Part shown: one piece after another, positions 24,825 through 32,819 of the stretch
Numbering within the stretch: the first letter of the stretch is position 1
Layout: every line of letters starts with the position of its first letter
Origin: JAGLQQ01 sp043806135
GTDB taxonomy: Bacteria; Omnitrophota; Gorgyraeia; B26-G9
DNA length: 64,000 bases
Assembly (NCBI GenBank): GCA_043806135.1
Contig: JAZDHG010000064.1
Span: 1 to 64,000, forward strand
Direction of reading: 5' to 3'
The notes under the pieces: generated by a model
Told to the model about the DNA's origin: nothing
Database searches by the model: none
What the model saw: only the letters and a program-made list of their open reading frames with translations
Position numbers and translations under genes: made by a program

Positions 24825-26527
24825 ATCTCCTGCGGAGCCTCAACTCTCATTATCTTCAAACCTAAAGCGATCACTCTACCCACAGCATCAATTAAGAAAA
24901 ATCTAGCCAATGACTTTTCTATGTTTTCCTTGCCTTCAGAATATATCCTGTACTTGTTGTAAAAAACATGAAAATCTCCGGCTAATTCCCTTAAATATGT
25001 GCTCAAAGCCTGAGGATCAAGACATTCGGCACAATTTTTCAGGATATCAGGAAAACTATTCAATTTCTTTATTATAAGAAATGATTCCTCTTCAACAAGA
25101 TTGCAAAGCTGCGCAGCATCCAGAGGTTCTTTTATTACACCAAAATCTCCTCTTACGGCAATTTCATTAAAAAGTTTCCTGATGCCGCTTATGCGCGCAT
25201 GGGCATACTGAACATAATAAACCGGGTTTTCCATGGAATGCTTTTTAGCTAGCTCCAGATCAAATTCCAGCTGCGAATCACATCGCCGCATCAGAAAAAA
25301 GAATCTCGCAGCGTCTCTTCCGACTTCCTGCATAAGTTCACCCAGTGTGATATATTCACCGGCCCTCGTAGACATAACCACGGGCTTGCCCCCTCTTAAT
25401 AATGTCGCCAGCTGAATGATCAATATTGATAAATCGTCCGGGCTGTGCCCAAGCGCGCCGACCGCTGCTTTAAGCCGATTTATATATCCGTGATGGTCAG
25501 GCCCCCAAATATTAACAAGCTTATCAAACCCTCTTTCAAATTTCAACCGGTGATAAGCAATATCAGAAGTAAGATATGTCATCAACCCGTCGCTTTTGAT
25601 AACTACCCTGTCCTTATCGTCATTGAATTGCGTGGATTTGAACCAGGTTGCCCCGTCTTTCTCATATATATATCCTTTGTTTTTAAGATCGCTCAGCGCC
25701 GCTTTGATTATATCGAGCGTAATCTGTTTTTTTTGGCTGTACCAGCTATCAAAGTTAATTCCGAAAAGTTCCAGTTCCTCTTTTATATTTTCGAGGATCT
25801 GTGAGGATGCATAATCTGAAAAAAATTCAACTGCCTTCTGGCTTTTATCATCTATATATTTTTTACCTACCGTCTCGACTAAAATTTCGGCAAGTTTATA
25901 TAGATATTTGCCCTTATATCCATCCTCAGGAAAGTCCGCTGTTTTTCCTAATATCTCCATATAACGCGCCTGGAGGCTAAGACCTAAATTTTTTATTTGA
26001 TTACCTTCGTCATTTATGTAATATTCACGACTTACTTCAAATCCGCAATAATTCATTATATTGGCCAGGCTGTCCCCTACCGCGGCCTGCCTGGCATGAG
26101 CTATGCTCAACGGCCCCGTGGGGTTGGCACTGACAAACTCTATAAGAACCTTTTTCCCAGAGCCTTGGTTATTACGTGTAAACCCTTCTGTATCTTTGCT
26201 GATAGCCTGCAAAATATCATAAAGCGCAACCTCAGAAAGAAAAATGTTTATAAACCCGGGACTTTTAACCTCTACTTTTTTTATTTTTCCGGCAATCTTC
26301 AAATCCCGGAATTTTGCAAGCAGCAACTCTTTGATCCATTGCGCAATTTCAACCGGTGATTTCTTCAAAATCCTTGCAAGTTTCATGGCAATATTAATCG
26401 AAAAATCACCGAAGTTTGTATCCTTAGGTGTTTCTATTTCGATAAACATGTCCTTTGCGAGAAGCTTATTCTCTCTTAAGATCTCCTTTACTGCTTCAAC
26501 TATTAAATCTTTTATTGGTTCAGGCAT
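24821..26527 (-). CDS. argS: arginyl-tRNA synthetase
   Basis: This class I synthetase charges tRNA-Arg. The 568-residue protein has the N-terminal Add-1 domain, the signature ANPTGPLSIAHARQAAVGDSLAN (a variant HIGH, SIAH), YYINDEGNQIKNL, YLTSDIAYHRLKFERG and WGPDHHGYINRL. A KMSKS-equivalent VMSTRAG and the DALR anticodon-binding domain (NPVYYVQYAHARI) follow. It lies 4 bp downstream of the HD-GYP fragment pair. Confidence 0.96.
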   Translation of the reverse strand: MPEPIKDLIVEAVKEILRENKLLAKDMFIEIETPKDTNFGDFSINIAMKLARILKKSPVEIAQWIKELLLAKFRDLKIAGKIKKVEVKSPGFINIFLSEVALYDILQAISKDTEGFTRNNQGSGKKVLIEFVSANPTGPLSIAHARQAAVGDSLANIMNYCGFEVSREYYINDEGNQIKNLGLSLQARYMEILGKTADFPEDGYKGKYLYKLAEILVETVGKKYIDDKSQKAVEFFSDYASSQILENIKEELELFGINFDSWYSQKKQITLDIIKAALSDLKNKGYIYEKDGATWFKSTQFNDDKDRVVIKSDGLMTYLTSDIAYHRLKFERGFDKLVNIWGPDHHGYINRLKAAVGALGHSPDDLSILIIQLATLLRGGKPVVMSTRAGEYITLGELMQEVGRDAARFFFLMRRCDSQLEFDLELAKKHSMENPVYYVQYAHARISGIRKLFNEIAVRGDFGVIKEPLDAAQLCNLVEEESFLIIKKLNSFPDILKNCAECLDPQALSTYLRELAGDFHVFYNKYRIYSEGKENIEKSLARFFLIDAVGRVIALGLKIMRVEAPQEM

Positions 26528-26531
26528 TGTT

Positions 26532-27238
26532 TTATTCTCCGCTTTGCTTGAAAATTTCAGGGTCTTCTTCTAAGAGTTTTATGAACACCTCCATAACATT
26601 AGGGTCAAATTGGCTTCCGCTGTGTTTTCTTAGTTCATCAATGGCATCTTCTTTACTCATACGTTCACGATAAGTCCGATCGCTGGTCATTGCCTCAAAA
26701 CTATCTGCGATTGCCATAATCCTTGCCTCCAGGCAGATTTTCTCTCCTTTAAGTCGTCCGGATAGCCTTTGCCGTCATAGCGTTCGTGATGCTGACGTAC
26801 CATTTTAACAACCTTATCTAAAAAATAAAACGGTTTTAAAATCACGGCACCTGCCAGGGAATGCAGTTTCATCTCTTTGTATTCCTGTTCGTTTAGTTTG
26901 TCAGGCTTGGTTAAAATATTATCATGCACTCCGATCTTTCCCAGATCATGGACCTTACAGGCCTCTTTGAGACCATCAATTTCATTATCAGGCATTCCCA
27001 TCTTCTTCGCTATAACACTGGCATAGTGTTTTACATTATCGGAGTGACTGCGGGTTAAATGATCTTTAAAATCAATTGCTGATACAAGCGCATTAATCGT
27101 TCTCACAATATTACGCCGCTGCAGCCTGCTCCAGACCTGTTTGCTCTTAATTTTTCCTTCTTCTTTACTTATCTTGTAACCTAGGAATATGCCCACAAAA
27201 AAAGCCGTTATCGCCAGCAGATAAATCCACAAATTCAT
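26532..27238 (-). pseudogene. HD-GYP domain cyclic di-GMP phosphodiesterase, frameshifted
   Basis: Two adjacent frames, 26687-27238 and 26532-26717, together encode one membrane-anchored HD-GYP protein. The first has a transmembrane segment (about residues 4-22), then VHDLGKIGVHDNIL, LHSLAGAVILKP and HHERYDGKGYP (the GYP signature). After PDDLK it goes out of frame. The second resumes exactly where the family continues (ARIMAIADSFEAMTSDRTYR). Inserting one base in the AAAGG run near 26747-26752 joins them as DLKGEKICLEARIMAIAD. Such enzymes hydrolyse cyclic di-GMP; here the product would lack the C-terminal helices. It could be a true mutation, an assembly error or programmed frameshifting. 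It lies between rsfS and argS. Confidence 0.85.
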
Positions 27239-27243
27239 TTTTT

Positions 27244-27588
27244 TTAATTAACCTTCTTATTTAATTTAAGTTTAGGGGCATCTGACCAGAGATGTTCCAG
27301 ATCATAAAAAAAGCGTGTTTCCTCGTCAAAAATATGGACAATAACACTAAAATAATCAAGCACTACCCATTTTGCTTCCCGATATCCTTCAGCATGATGT
27401 ACACCCATCCCATCTTTACGCAGCCCCTCATTTATACCATCGGCAATACTCTTGATATGGGTCGCAGATGTACCGGTAATTATTACAAAAAAATCGCAGA
27501 AGTTAGCAGCCTTTCTTAAATCTAGAGCAGTGATATCAACTGCTTTTTTATCAACTGCCAGCTTAACTATTTTTATTACTTTACTCAT
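27244..27588 (-). CDS. rsfS: ribosomal silencing factor RsfS
   Basis: The Iojap-family RsfS binds L14 on the 50S subunit and blocks subunit joining during starvation. The protein of about 114 residues has KAVDITALDLRKAANFCDFFVIITGTS, HHAEGYREAKWVVLDYFSVIVHIFDEETRFFYDLEHLW, which is diagnostic. The ATG at 27588 (MSKVIKIV) matches family starts; a GTG at 27603 adds five residues and has its GGGAG too close. It sits with nadD, as in many bacteria. Confidence 0.92.
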   Translation of the reverse strand: MSKVIKIVKLAVDKKAVDITALDLRKAANFCDFFVIITGTSATHIKSIADGINEGLRKDGMGVHHAEGYREAKWVVLDYFSVIVHIFDEETRFFYDLEHLWSDAPKLKLNKKVN

Positions 27589-27611
27589 CAATTTAATCCA
27601 CACTCCCTTTC

Positions 27612-27734
27612 TTAATTTTGCAAAATGATCTCTTCTTCACTTACTAAAAATCGCTCAAAAATTTTAATTATAAATCCATAACACAGGCAACGCACAAGAA
27701 GTACAGGCAGGATATAAATAATTTGAATTTCCAT
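27612..27734 (-). CDS. possible 40-residue small membrane protein between nadD and rsfS
   Basis: An ATG 1 bp after the nadD stop opens a 40-codon frame. It encodes one hydrophobic segment (IIYILPVLLVRCLCYGFI) and a charged tail (ERFLVSEEEIILQN). The frame fills the nadD-rsfS gap and points the same way, but the ribosome site is weak and I recognise no family. It may be a coupled small membrane protein or chance. Confidence 0.35.
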   Translation of the reverse strand: MEIQIIYILPVLLVRCLCYGFIIKIFERFLVSEEEIILQN

Positions 27735-27735
27735 T

Positions 27736-28329
27736 TTAACGATACAATTTTCTTTCTATTATAAATTTATATACCGCATCTCCGATGATCTGTTCAACTG
27801 ATTGCCCGCTATGCAGCAACTGTCTTATTCGACTGCTTGAAATATCTGGAAATTCCCCTTTCAAAAAAACCATCTTCTCCGGCACCTGATGACTCTTAAA
27901 TCCCGGCCGCATGGCTACAGCGAATGTACAAAGCGAAAATATCTCATTGATGTTTCTCCAGGTTTTAAGCTCAGGAATAGCGTCTGATCCCACAATAAAA
28001 TAAAATTGTGCATCCGGTTCAGTCTCTCTTAAAACCTTAAGCGTTTCCACAGAATAAGAAACACCGCTTTTTTCTATTTCAATCCGGCAGACACTAAAAT
28101 TAGGCCTGTCTTCAATCGCCAGCTTAACCATTTCATAGCGTAATTCAACATCAATAATATCAGGTCTATTTTTATGAGGCGGTTCTCGAGATGGAACAAA
28201 TAACACATGGTTCAGGCCTAACTGAGCACATGCTGCTTCAGCTATTAGAATATGGCCATTATGAGGCGGGTCAAACGTTCCCCCGAGAATTCCGACTCTC
28301 TTTCTAAACTCTAATTTGTCCATTACCAA
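27736..28329 (-). CDS. nadD: nicotinate-nucleotide adenylyltransferase
   Basis: NadD adenylates NaMN to deamido-NAD in NAD synthesis. The 197-residue protein shows the nucleotidyltransferase motif GILGGTFDPPHNGHI, VPSREPPHK, the FIVGSDAIPELKTW block and the C-terminal ISSSRIRQLLHSGQS with the ISSTxIR-like motif. It overlaps proA by 26 bp, so it is translationally coupled. The start may be either Met of MVMDKLEF. Confidence 0.94.
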   Translation of the reverse strand: MVMDKLEFRKRVGILGGTFDPPHNGHILIAEAACAQLGLNHVLFVPSREPPHKNRPDIIDVELRYEMVKLAIEDRPNFSVCRIEIEKSGVSYSVETLKVLRETEPDAQFYFIVGSDAIPELKTWRNINEIFSLCTFAVAMRPGFKSHQVPEKMVFLKGEFPDISSSRIRQLLHSGQSVEQIIGDAVYKFIIERKLYR

Positions 28330-29560
28330 TGACCATGTATTTATAGGTGGTTAATTCCTTGAGTCCCATCGGGCCGCGGGCATGGAGTTTATCTGTGCTC
28401 ACCCCGATCTCCGCTCCTAAACCGAACTCATTGCCATCTGTAAACCGGGTTGAAGCATTAAGATAGACGCATGCAGAATCAACTGATTTTAAAAATTTCA
28501 TGCCGTTTTGGAAATTCTCGGTAATGATCGCATCTGAATGTTTAGTTCCGAACTTTACAATATGTGCCAATGCCTCAGCCATGGAATTGACAACCTTTAC
28601 AGATAGTATCAGATCAAGAAATTCAGTAGCATAATCCTCATTAGTTGCTATTTTAACGTCCTTTACAAGCTTTATTGTCTTTGGACATCCTCTGATTTCA
28701 ACTTTTGCTTTTTTTAATCTTTTAACGATTCGCGGTATAAATTCCGATGCTATCGATTTATGAACAAGCAAACATTCCATTGCATTACAGGTTGACGGAC
28801 GTTGTACCTTAGCATTAAAAGCAATTTCCTCAGCCATGCTCAAGTCAGCATATTTGTCAACAAATGTATGGCATATCCCCTTGTAATGCTTTATTACCGG
28901 TATTTTCGAGTTTTCAACAACACTTCTGATCAAAGATTCTCCACCGCGGGGAATGATCAGATCGATATATTCGGATAAACTTAACATTATTAAAACAGCC
29001 TCACGGTCAGTTGTGGCAATAAAGCTGACGCACCCATCAGGGAACCCGCATTTAGTAAGCGCCCTGGAAATGGCCTTGTAAATTGCAAGATTGGAATGTA
29101 TTGATTCTTTGCCTCCGCGTAATATTACAGCATTACCTGACTTCAGACATAATGCGGCACAATCGCTGGTAACATTAGGACGCGATTCATATATTATTCC
29201 AATTACACCAAGCGGAACACTCATTTTGCAGATATTTAAACCGTTAGGTCTTCTCCACATCTTTATTGCCTCACCTACTGGATCAGCCAGCGCAATCACA
29301 GACTTAAGATCATCACTCATTTTTTTTATTCTACTATCATCGAGCGTAAGTCTCTCTATAAAAGCAACGGAACTTTTCTGGAGTTTTGCAAACTCTATAT
29401 CTTTTTTATTGGCCTTTAATATTGCCTGCTTACCTTTAAGCAAACTCTCCGCCATTGCCTTCAAAGCTTTGTTTTTTTGCTCAGTCGACAGCGTTGCTAA
29501 ATAGCGTGAGGCCTTTTGGGCTTGAACCGCAATATGTAAAATCTCTTTTTTAAAGGACAT
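28304..29560 (-). CDS. proA: gamma-glutamyl phosphate reductase
   Basis: ProA reduces glutamyl-5-phosphate to the semialdehyde in proline synthesis. The 418-residue protein has VPLGVIGIIYESRPNVTSDCAALCLKSGNA, RGGKESIHSN, IIPRGGESLI, the active-site Cys region VQRPSTCNAMECLLVH and DGNEFGLGAEIGVSTDKLHARGPMGL. It lies downstream of proB but is separated by 307 bp that holds a structured element. A paired repeat (29572-29607) abuts its AGGAGG. Confidence 0.96.
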   Translation of the reverse strand: MSFKKEILHIAVQAQKASRYLATLSTEQKNKALKAMAESLLKGKQAILKANKKDIEFAKLQKSSVAFIERLTLDDSRIKKMSDDLKSVIALADPVGEAIKMWRRPNGLNICKMSVPLGVIGIIYESRPNVTSDCAALCLKSGNAVILRGGKESIHSNLAIYKAISRALTKCGFPDGCVSFIATTDREAVLIMLSLSEYIDLIIPRGGESLIRSVVENSKIPVIKHYKGICHTFVDKYADLSMAEEIAFNAKVQRPSTCNAMECLLVHKSIASEFIPRIVKRLKKAKVEIRGCPKTIKLVKDVKIATNEDYATEFLDLILSVKVVNSMAEALAHIVKFGTKHSDAIITENFQNGMKFLKSVDSACVYLNASTRFTDGNEFGLGAEIGVSTDKLHARGPMGLKELTTYKYMVIGNGQIRV

Positions 29561-29571
29561 TACATCCTCCT

Positions 29572-29607
29572 GGTATAATCTTCAGACATAGTTATAGTGA
29601 TTATACC
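29572..29607 (-). repeat. inverted repeat in the proA leader, related to that before wecB
   Basis: GGTATAATC (29572-29580) and GATTATACC (29599-29607) are perfect 9-bp arms. A third copy, GATTATACCC, lies at 29628-29637. On the minus strand the hairpin ends directly before the proA ribosome site, the same arrangement as the wecB leader (3511-3547). Confidence 0.55.
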
Positions 29608-29651
29608 TGATTACTAAGATTAATAAAGATTATACCCTTGCGGGTACCTAA

Positions 29652-29742
29652 CCCCGGAAATCTTCCCCTGTGGAATGAGCAGCATTCCCAGGACTAAGTA
29701 CCCGAAATTCCAAAAAAATTTCAGGGTGCAGATTTCTCGGGG
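29652..29742 (-). ncRNA. three-way-junction structured element between proB and proA
   Basis: On the minus strand, closing helix CCCCGAGAAATCT/AGATTTCCGGGG (29742-29730 with 29663-29652, one unpaired A) encloses two hairpins. One is ACCCTGAAATT/AATTTCGGGT; the other is CCTGGGAATG-CTGCT-CATTCCACAGG. Just 3', TACCC can pair either upstream (GGGTAC at 29704-29698) or with a local GGGTA across a GCAA loop, a possible switch. I match it to no known riboswitch. It may be a cis-regulatory RNA or a dispersed repeat. A 26-codon frame (29757-29837) lies just upstream and is doubtful. Confidence 0.45.
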
Positions 29743-29867
29743 CAGCGATTAAACCATTAATCGCCTTCCGTTATAACTTTTATTACCAAAGTTACCAATA
29801 ATCCGATTTTATATCCTGATGCCTTTAAATCAAACATCCTCGCTTCTTTCTCCTTACAGGATGTCTT

Positions 29868-30974
29868 TTACCTTAAGATAACCAGGTTGTTTCTATGCAC
29901 TACTTCATCATAGGATTTGCAGCCCAGAATCTCTTCAATATCAGCTGTCTTGGCCTGTTTAATCCTGCTTACTTCCTCGCTTGAGTAATTTACAAGTCCT
30001 CTGGCAATCTCATTATGATGTTCATCGCAGATAATTACCAGGTCCCCGAAAGAAAAAGCTCCAACAACTGCTGTGATACCGATAGCCAGAAGACTTTTTC
30101 CTTTTTTCAGCAATGCCTGTTTTGCCCCCTCATCAATAATAATTTTACCGCAGTTCTTACAGCTGAATGCGATCCAGCGTTTCTTACCGGACATCTTATC
30201 CTTTTTAGGCAAAAACCAGGTGCACAAAGTTTGTTCTTTAACTATTTGTTCTAAAATATCTTTATTCTGCCCGTTGGCAATAACCATGGGAATCCCGGCA
30301 TTGACCGCTATCTTTGCCGCTTCAAGCTTGGTGATCATTCCGCCCACAGTTGTTTTTTTTACCGTGTCACTGGCAAAGCTGCTTATGCATGAATCTACAT
30401 TTTCTATCCTTGAGATAACATTTCCCTGAGGATCATAAAAACCATCTACATCAGAGAGTATAATCAAAAGCTGCGCATCGATTAATGCCGCGACCTGAGC
30501 CGAAAGCTTATCATTGTCACCAAACTTAATCTCGTCGGTTACCACAGCATCGTTCTCATTTACAATCGGGACGATGTTGTCTCTTTGCAGAAGGCTTAAA
30601 AGCGTATTACGCGCATTTAAATATCGCGTACGGTTTTCTAAACAGTCCGATGTAAGCAATATCTGAGCGGTTAGATAATTATTTTTCCTGAATAGCTGCT
30701 CGTAATCAAACATAAGTACACTTTGACCTACTGCTGCTGCAGTTGCACAAGCAAGCATTGAAGTCGGCCTCTCGCTAAGGGCGAGTTTTTCCATGCCGCA
30801 GGCAATAGCACCGGATGAGACAATCACAACATCAAACCCCATGATTTTAAGCTTTATTACTCCGCTTGTGATCATTTCCAGGCGCTTCATGTCCATTTTA
30901 CCAGTATGAGAGGTCAATATGCTTGAGCCTACCTTTACGACTATTTTATCGCCTTTTTTTAATTTAATATCCAT
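29868..30974 (-). CDS. proB: glutamate 5-kinase with PUA domain
   Basis: ProB phosphorylates glutamate as the first step of proline synthesis and is usually feedback-inhibited by proline. The 368-residue protein has the amino acid kinase fold (VVKVGSSILTS, VSSGAIACGM, PIVNENDAVVTDEIKFGDNDKLSAQVA, GGMITKLEAAK) and a C-terminal PUA domain (about residues 275-368, LLAIGITAVVGAFSFGDLVII). It lies 30 bp downstream of obgE in the usual bacterial order. Confidence 0.96.
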   Translation of the reverse strand: MDIKLKKGDKIVVKVGSSILTSHTGKMDMKRLEMITSGVIKLKIMGFDVVIVSSGAIACGMEKLALSERPTSMLACATAAAVGQSVLMFDYEQLFRKNNYLTAQILLTSDCLENRTRYLNARNTLLSLLQRDNIVPIVNENDAVVTDEIKFGDNDKLSAQVAALIDAQLLIILSDVDGFYDPQGNVISRIENVDSCISSFASDTVKKTTVGGMITKLEAAKIAVNAGIPMVIANGQNKDILEQIVKEQTLCTWFLPKKDKMSGKKRWIAFSCKNCGKIIIDEGAKQALLKKGKSLLAIGITAVVGAFSFGDLVIICDEHHNEIARGLVNYSSEEVSRIKQAKTADIEEILGCKSYDEVVHRNNLVILR

Positions 30975-31004
30975 TTCTAATTTCCGGTCTTAATTTTATG
31001 AAGG

Positions 31005-31973
31005 TTAGTCTAAAAATAATTTCTTAAATAAAAAGTCCGTGATTTTTTTTATTCCCTCTCCGGTAACACAGGAGCTAAGGTATATTTTCTCTTTAATTTG
31101 TATTTTGAAATCTTTTAAATTTTCCTGAGCCCCAGGCAAATCCATTTTATTTGACACCAGCACCCGAGGTCTTTCCATAAGCAGCCTATCATATGATTCT
31201 ATTTCGTTGATAAGGTTCCGATAATCATCAACAGGCTGACGTCCGTCTGTACCGGACATATCAATAATAAATAGCAAAAGTTTTGTTCGCTCTATATGGC
31301 GCAGGAATTCAAGCCCTAAACCTTTACCTTTATGAGCATCTTTTATTATTCCCGGGATATCCGCGACTACGAATCTTTTATGCGATTGGCTGGATTTAAC
31401 TACCCCAAGGACAGGGCGAATTGTTGTGAAAGGAAATTGTGCTACTTTTGACTTAGCCTCAGAAACAGTATTTACAAATGACGATTTACCGGCATTTGGA
31501 TATCCGATAAGGCCTACATCAGCGATAAGCTTTAACTCCAGATTTATTATTTTCTCTTGACCTGGAGCGCCTTCAGTAGCCGGGCTTCCCCGGTGATTTC
31601 CTTTACCAGCCGCGCCGCCTTTTGCAACTATAACCTGTTCATTTTCTTTATTCAGATCGCGGATCAAAAGTCCATTCTGATTATCACGTATAATTGTGCC
31701 CGGAGGAACAAGAATGATACGGTCTTCGCCGTCTCTGCCTTTTTTCAGATTGCTGCTTCCATTTTTGCCTGATACAGATTTAAAATGCTGCTGATAACGA
31801 AAGTCCAGCAACGTATGTACATTGGGATCGGTGCGCATAATTACATTACCGCCAATGCCTCCATTGCCTCCGTCACGACGGCGATAACGCATCCCTCTCT
31901 TATTACAGAAGCTTTCACAGCCCTGGCCGCCGTTACCCGCTTTGATGTAGATTTTAGCCCGGTCAACAAACAT
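31005..31973 (-). CDS. obgE: Obg family GTPase
   Basis: Obg is an essential GTPase in 50S ribosome assembly and stress signalling. The 322-residue protein has the Gly-rich Obg fold (about residues 1-158; GNGGQGCESF, GGNGGIGGNVI, GRDGED, GKGNHRGSPATEGAPGQE). The G domain follows (GYPNAGKSSFVN, FTTIRPVLG, DIPGII, NKMD). The C-terminal extension found in some species is absent. It sits directly after rpmA, a widely conserved pair. Confidence 0.97.
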   Translation of the reverse strand: MFVDRAKIYIKAGNGGQGCESFCNKRGMRYRRRDGGNGGIGGNVIMRTDPNVHTLLDFRYQQHFKSVSGKNGSSNLKKGRDGEDRIILVPPGTIIRDNQNGLLIRDLNKENEQVIVAKGGAAGKGNHRGSPATEGAPGQEKIINLELKLIADVGLIGYPNAGKSSFVNTVSEAKSKVAQFPFTTIRPVLGVVKSSQSHKRFVVADIPGIIKDAHKGKGLGLEFLRHIERTKLLLFIIDMSGTDGRQPVDDYRNLINEIESYDRLLMERPRVLVSNKMDLPGAQENLKDFKIQIKEKIYLSSCVTGEGIKKITDFLFKKLFLD

Positions 31974-31988
31974 GACCTTTAATTAACC

Positions 31989-32231
31989 TTAGTTAGCACT
32001 AACACTGATTACTTTTGATTTGGGAAAGCAAACTTTCCCGTCAATAAGAGAATATAGGGTATAGTCCCTGCCCACACCGACATTTTTACCGGGTTTAAAC
32101 TTCATACCGCACTGCCGGATTAATATTGATCCGGCTCGAACTGCTTCTCCTCCATAATGTTTAACTCCTAACCGCTTTGAATTACTGTCTCTTCCGTTGC
32201 GGCTTGCGCCTTGCCCCTTATGAGTTGCCAT
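31989..32231 (-). CDS. rpmA: 50S ribosomal protein L27
   Basis: This 80-residue protein lies near the peptidyl-transferase centre. It shows the family core GQGASRNGRDSNSKRLGVKHYGGEAVRAGSILIRQ and GVGRDYTLYSLIDG. The N-terminus starts MATHKGQG rather than the common MAHKKGQG and has no cleavable extension. A strong AAAGGAGA precedes the ATG. It is separated from rplU by an unusually long 204-bp gap that contains an inverted repeat. Confidence 0.97.
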   Translation of the reverse strand: MATHKGQGASRNGRDSNSKRLGVKHYGGEAVRAGSILIRQCGMKFKPGKNVGVGRDYTLYSLIDGKVCFPKSKVISVSAN

Positions 32232-32298
32232 CTTTTTATCTCCTTTAATGAAGCCATGCTTTACATAAAAAATGATGTAAATTATTTGGCTGAATTAA

Positions 32299-32401
32299 AC
32301 CCCGTACCAAAGCGATACTATACCTCTTAGCTCAAGTGCTAGGGCCTTTAATTAAATTTTTTAGCCGCATCAAATTTTTAAGTTAGCTTTTGGTGCGGGG
32401 T
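32299..32401. repeat. long-range inverted repeat in the rplU-rpmA spacer
   Basis: ACCCCGTACCAAA (32299-32311) and TTTGGTGCGGGGT (32389-32401) form 13-bp arms with one mismatch that is a G-U wobble only in plus-strand RNA. They enclose 77 nt. Between it and rpmA lies a second hairpin, TTTACAT...ATGTAAA (32261-32283 region). The spacer has no gene. It may be an mRNA processing or attenuation structure, or a fold-back repeat. Confidence 0.45.
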
Positions 32402-32435
32402 AAATATCCTAACTCTTTGGCTGTAGAACCCATAT

Positions 32436-32750
32436 CTACGCCTTATTTATATTTTTAATAATCAATTTCGTTAACTTTTGTCTGTGACCGGTCTTTTTAT
32501 GCGAGTCTTTCCTGCGTAAATATTTATAGACCACTAATTTTTTCCCTTTTGTCTGCTCTATCACCTCAGCCTCGACCTTTGCCCCTAAAACAAACGGCTG
32601 CCCGATCTCAACTTTTTTACCATCAGCAATTAACAGCACTTTATCCAGTGAAATAGTACTCTTTGCTTCCTCGTCAAGTTTATTAACCTCAATAACATCT
32701 TTTGGCGCAACCTTATATTGCTTACCACCAATCTCTAAAATCGCATACAC
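32436..32750 (-). CDS. rplU: 50S ribosomal protein L21
   Basis: This protein of about 104 residues has YAILEIGGKQYKVAPKDVIEVN at the N-terminus and the C-terminal YLRRKDSHKKTGHRQKLTKL, typical of L21. I chose the GTG at 32750 because a GGAGG sits 8 bp upstream and the product then starts MYAILEIGG as in homologues. The longer TTG start at 32765 would bury that ribosome site in the coding sequence. Confidence 0.93.
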   Translation of the reverse strand: MYAILEIGGKQYKVAPKDVIEVNKLDEEAKSTISLDKVLLIADGKKVEIGQPFVLGAKVEAEVIEQTKGKKLVVYKYLRRKDSHKKTGHRQKLTKLIIKNINKA

Positions 32751-32819
32751 AGCATCCACCTCCAAATTTAAACTTTCATTTTTTCTCTTTTTCTAAAAAA
32801 AACAGTATTAGTGAGTATA

